Positions 13,956-15,572 of a DNA stretch of 15,572 bases are shown piece after piece. The position numbers were made by a program, and so were the translations under genes. Origin of the DNA: Massilia sp. (GTDB lineage: Bacteria; Pseudomonadota; Gammaproteobacteria; Burkholderiales; Burkholderiaceae_D). The stretch's first letter is position 1, and each line of letters opens with the position of its first letter. Location: contig JAQGNM010000089.1 of assembly GCA_028291845.1 (NCBI GenBank), positions 1 through 15,572 on the forward strand, read 5' to 3'. The notes beneath the pieces were generated by a model. That model was given only the letters and a program-made list of their open reading frames with translations. It did not search any database and was not told the DNA's origin.

Positions 13956-14624
13956 ATGAACCAAGATCAAGGCCAAGGCCTGGTTGGTCGCAAGGTTGGC
14001 ATGATGCGCATCTTCACGGATGACGGGGACTCGATCCCAGTTACCGTGCTCGACGTGTCGAACAACCGTGTTGCGCAAGTCAAAACTCCTGAAACGGATG
14101 GTTATACCGCCGTTCAGGTCGCATTCGGTCAACGTCGCGCTTCCCGCGTGACCAAAGCTGTTGCGGGTCACCACGCCAAAGCTGGCGTCGAAGCCGGTAC
14201 GATGCTGAAGGAATTCCGCGTCGACGCCGCAAAAGCCTCCGAACTGAAAGCTGGCGATGTTGTCGCTGCCTCGCTGTTCGAAGTCGGTCAAAAGATCGAC
14301 GTGCAAGGTGTCACGATTGGTAAGGGTTACGCCGGCGTCATCAAGCGTTACCACTTCGCTTCCGGTCGCGCAACCCACGGTAACTCGCGTTCGCACAACG
14401 TACCAGGTTCGATCGGTATGGCGCAGGATCCAGGCCGCGTGTTCCCAGGCAAGCGCATGACCGGTCACCTCGGTGACGTCAACCGCACCGTCCAGAATCT
14501 CGAAATCGCCCGTATCGATGCCGACCGTCAGCTGCTGCTGGTCAAAGGCGCCGTACCAGGTGCGAAAAATGGCCAGGTCGTCGTGTCGCCTGCCATCAAA
14601 ACCAAAGCACAGAAGGGAGCTTAA
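13956..14624 (+). CDS. rplC: 50S ribosomal protein L3
   Basis: A 222-residue protein of normal bacterial L3 length; it begins GLVGRKVGMMRIFTDDGDSIPVTVL and has the long central extension GRATHGNSRSHNVPGSIGMAQDPGRVF that reaches the peptidyl-transferase centre. Q157 in MAQDPG lies in the segment that is methylated by PrmB in E. coli. It binds 23S rRNA early in 50S assembly. Shine-Dalgarno GGGAG lies just upstream. It is the first gene of the run L3-L4-L23-L2; rpsJ (S10), its usual upstream neighbour, is not in the window. Codon use is more biased and less GC-extreme than in the neighbouring accessory genes, as expected for high expression. Confidence 0.99.
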   Translation: MNQDQGQGLVGRKVGMMRIFTDDGDSIPVTVLDVSNNRVAQVKTPETDGYTAVQVAFGQRRASRVTKAVAGHHAKAGVEAGTMLKEFRVDAAKASELKAGDVVAASLFEVGQKIDVQGVTIGKGYAGVIKRYHFASGRATHGNSRSHNVPGSIGMAQDPGRVFPGKRMTGHLGDVNRTVQNLEIARIDADRQLLLVKGAVPGAKNGQVVVSPAIKTKAQKGA

Positions 14625-14627
14625 ACG

Positions 14628-15248
14628 ATGGAACTCAAGCTTCTGAATGAGCAAGGACAAGCAGGCTCGAACGTTGCCGCCGCCGATACCGTATTCGGCC
14701 GTGATTACAACGAAGCCCTGATTCACCAGATCGTCGTCGCCTACGCCGCCAACGCGCGTTCGGGCAACCGCAAGCAGAAGGATCGTGAAGAAGTTCACCA
14801 CACGACCAAGAAGCCCTGGCGCCAAAAAGGTACGGGCCGTGCTCGTGCCGGTATGTCGTCGTCGCCACTGTGGCGCGGCGGTGGTCGCATCTTCCCGAAC
14901 TCGCCTGACGAGAACTTCACCCACAAAGTGAACAAGAAGATGTACCGCGCAGGTATCTGCTCGATTCTGTCGCAACTGGCCCGCGAAGAGCGCCTGGTTG
15001 TGGTCGAGAACTTCGCGATCGATGCACCAAAGACCAAGCTGCTGGCTCAAAAGCTGAACGGCATGGGCCTGGAATCGGTCATGATCATCACCGACACCAC
15101 GGACGAAAACCTGATGTTGGCTTCGCGTAACCTGCCGCACGTGCTGGTTGTCGAGCCGCGTCACGCCGATCCGATGTCGCTGGTGTTCTACAAAAAAATC
15201 GTGGTCACCAAAGCAGCACTGACCATGATCGAGGAGATGTTCGCATGA
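14628..15248 (+). CDS. rplD: 50S ribosomal protein L4
   Basis: A 206-residue L4 of normal length, starting three bases after the rplC stop. The globular part begins MELKLLNEQGQAGSNVAAAD. The long basic loop (about residues 45-95, NRKQKDREEVHHTTKKPWRQKGTGRARAG then SSPLWRGGGRIFPNS, each run given only in part) lines the nascent-peptide exit tunnel. L4 is also the known autogenous regulator of S10 operons in gammaproteobacteria; whether it regulates this leader is unknown. Its stop overlaps rplW by four bases. Confidence 0.99.
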   Translation: MELKLLNEQGQAGSNVAAADTVFGRDYNEALIHQIVVAYAANARSGNRKQKDREEVHHTTKKPWRQKGTGRARAGMSSSPLWRGGGRIFPNSPDENFTHKVNKKMYRAGICSILSQLAREERLVVVENFAIDAPKTKLLAQKLNGMGLESVMIITDTTDENLMLASRNLPHVLVVEPRHADPMSLVFYKKIVVTKAALTMIEEMFA

Positions 15249-15562
15249 GCGGCGTAATCAAATTTTCCGAAGAGCGCCTGATGAAGGTGCTGCAGGCGCC
15301 CGTGATTTCCGAGAAGGCCACCATGGTCGCGGAAAAGAACGAGCAGATCGTCTTCCGCGTCTTGCCTGACGCCACCAAGCCTGAAATCAAGGCCGCCGTT
15401 GAACTGCTGTTCAAGGTCGAAGTGGAATCGGTGCAGACCCTCAATCGCGAAGGTAAGGCTAAGCGTTCGGGCCGTTTCAACGGTCGTCGCAACCACACCA
15501 AGCGTGCTTTCGTGTGCCTGAAGCCTGGCCAGGAAATCAACTTCTCCGAGGAGGCTAAATAA
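15245..15562 (+). CDS. rplW: 50S ribosomal protein L23
   Basis: A 105-residue L23, starting inside the rplD stop (ATGA). Family features are the opening APVISEKATMVAEKNEQIVF, the FKVEVESVQTLNREGKAKR strand-loop, and the close GRRNHTKRAFVCLKPGQEI. L23 sits at the tunnel exit and docks trigger factor and SRP. Translation is coupled to both neighbours. Confidence 0.99.
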   Translation: MSGVIKFSEERLMKVLQAPVISEKATMVAEKNEQIVFRVLPDATKPEIKAAVELLFKVEVESVQTLNREGKAKRSGRFNGRRNHTKRAFVCLKPGQEINFSEEAK

Positions 15563-15572
15563 TGGCACTCGT
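15562..15572 (+). CDS. rplB: 50S ribosomal protein L2, start only (cut by window end)
   Basis: The ATG at 15562-15564 overlaps the rplW stop (TAATG) and reads M-A-L-V, the usual opening of betaproteobacterial L2, which follows L23 in this operon. Only 11 bases are in the window. Confidence 0.8.

Noticed and set aside
13911..15164. 417-codon minus-strand frame opposite rplC-rplD
   Set aside because: Shadow of ribosomal protein genes of certain identity.
1..15572. CRISPR array, insertion sequence or prophage genes
   Set aside because: No regularly spaced direct repeats, transposase, integrase or phage structural genes were recognised.

Overview
The window reads as a chromosome segment from a high-GC betaproteobacterium, most likely of the Oxalobacteraceae (Massilia/Duganella/Janthinobacterium-like). 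This is inferred from the L3-L4-L23-L2 protein sequences (L2 begins M-A-L-V), the GC-rich codon use, and the accessory gene types. No species assignment is possible from the sequence alone.

Layout. 1-2324 (+): the 3' end of an FGE/SUMF1-fold gene, translationally coupled (ATGA) to a GH127-type beta-L-arabinofuranosidase. 2421-3706 (+): a LysR regulator preceded by a near-perfect 23-bp palindrome, then a small SnoaL/NTF2-like protein. 3788-6479 (-): an exported alpha/beta hydrolase with a C-terminal TPR region, and an exported DUF4019 protein. 6642-8324 (+): a promoter with an overlapping TetR-type operator drives a YahK/CAD-type zinc alcohol dehydrogenase coupled (ATGA) to an exported cupin with the metal-ligand pattern of cupin hydroxynitrile lyases. 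8367-9603 (-): a SAM methyltransferase and a GFA-family zinc protein. 9674-11229 (+): a retron. 11315-12490 (+): a lipoprotein with an esterase-like/phytase-like domain. 12559-12692 (+): tRNA-Val(GAC) with its own promoter and a strong terminator. 12697-13713 (-): an orphan ATP-grasp protein. 13829-15572 (+): a promoter, a structured leader, and rplC-rplD-rplW-rplB (rplB cut by the window end).

The most interesting element is the retron. A reverse transcriptase of 444 residues carries retron signatures (a NAxxH-like motif, YADD, VTG) and an N-terminal extension of about 150 residues. Directly upstream lies an unannotated non-coding RNA. Its ends are defined by a 15-bp inverted repeat (a1/a2, 9707-9724 with 9855-9869), a candidate branching guanosine follows a1 in an A-G-C context, two msr hairpins follow, and then a long msd hairpin. 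A candidate promoter would start transcription almost exactly at the beginning of a1. No recognisable retron effector gene is adjacent, so this looks like an RT-only (orphan) retron or one whose effector activity resides in the RT N-terminal extension.

The other regions are mostly ordinary metabolic and housekeeping genes. They carry several regulatory structures: the operator over the alcohol dehydrogenase promoter, the palindrome before the LysR gene, overlapping palindromes at the tRNA promoter, and a two-hairpin leader at rplC. The S10-type ribosomal operon starts here at rplC, with no rpsJ upstream within the window.
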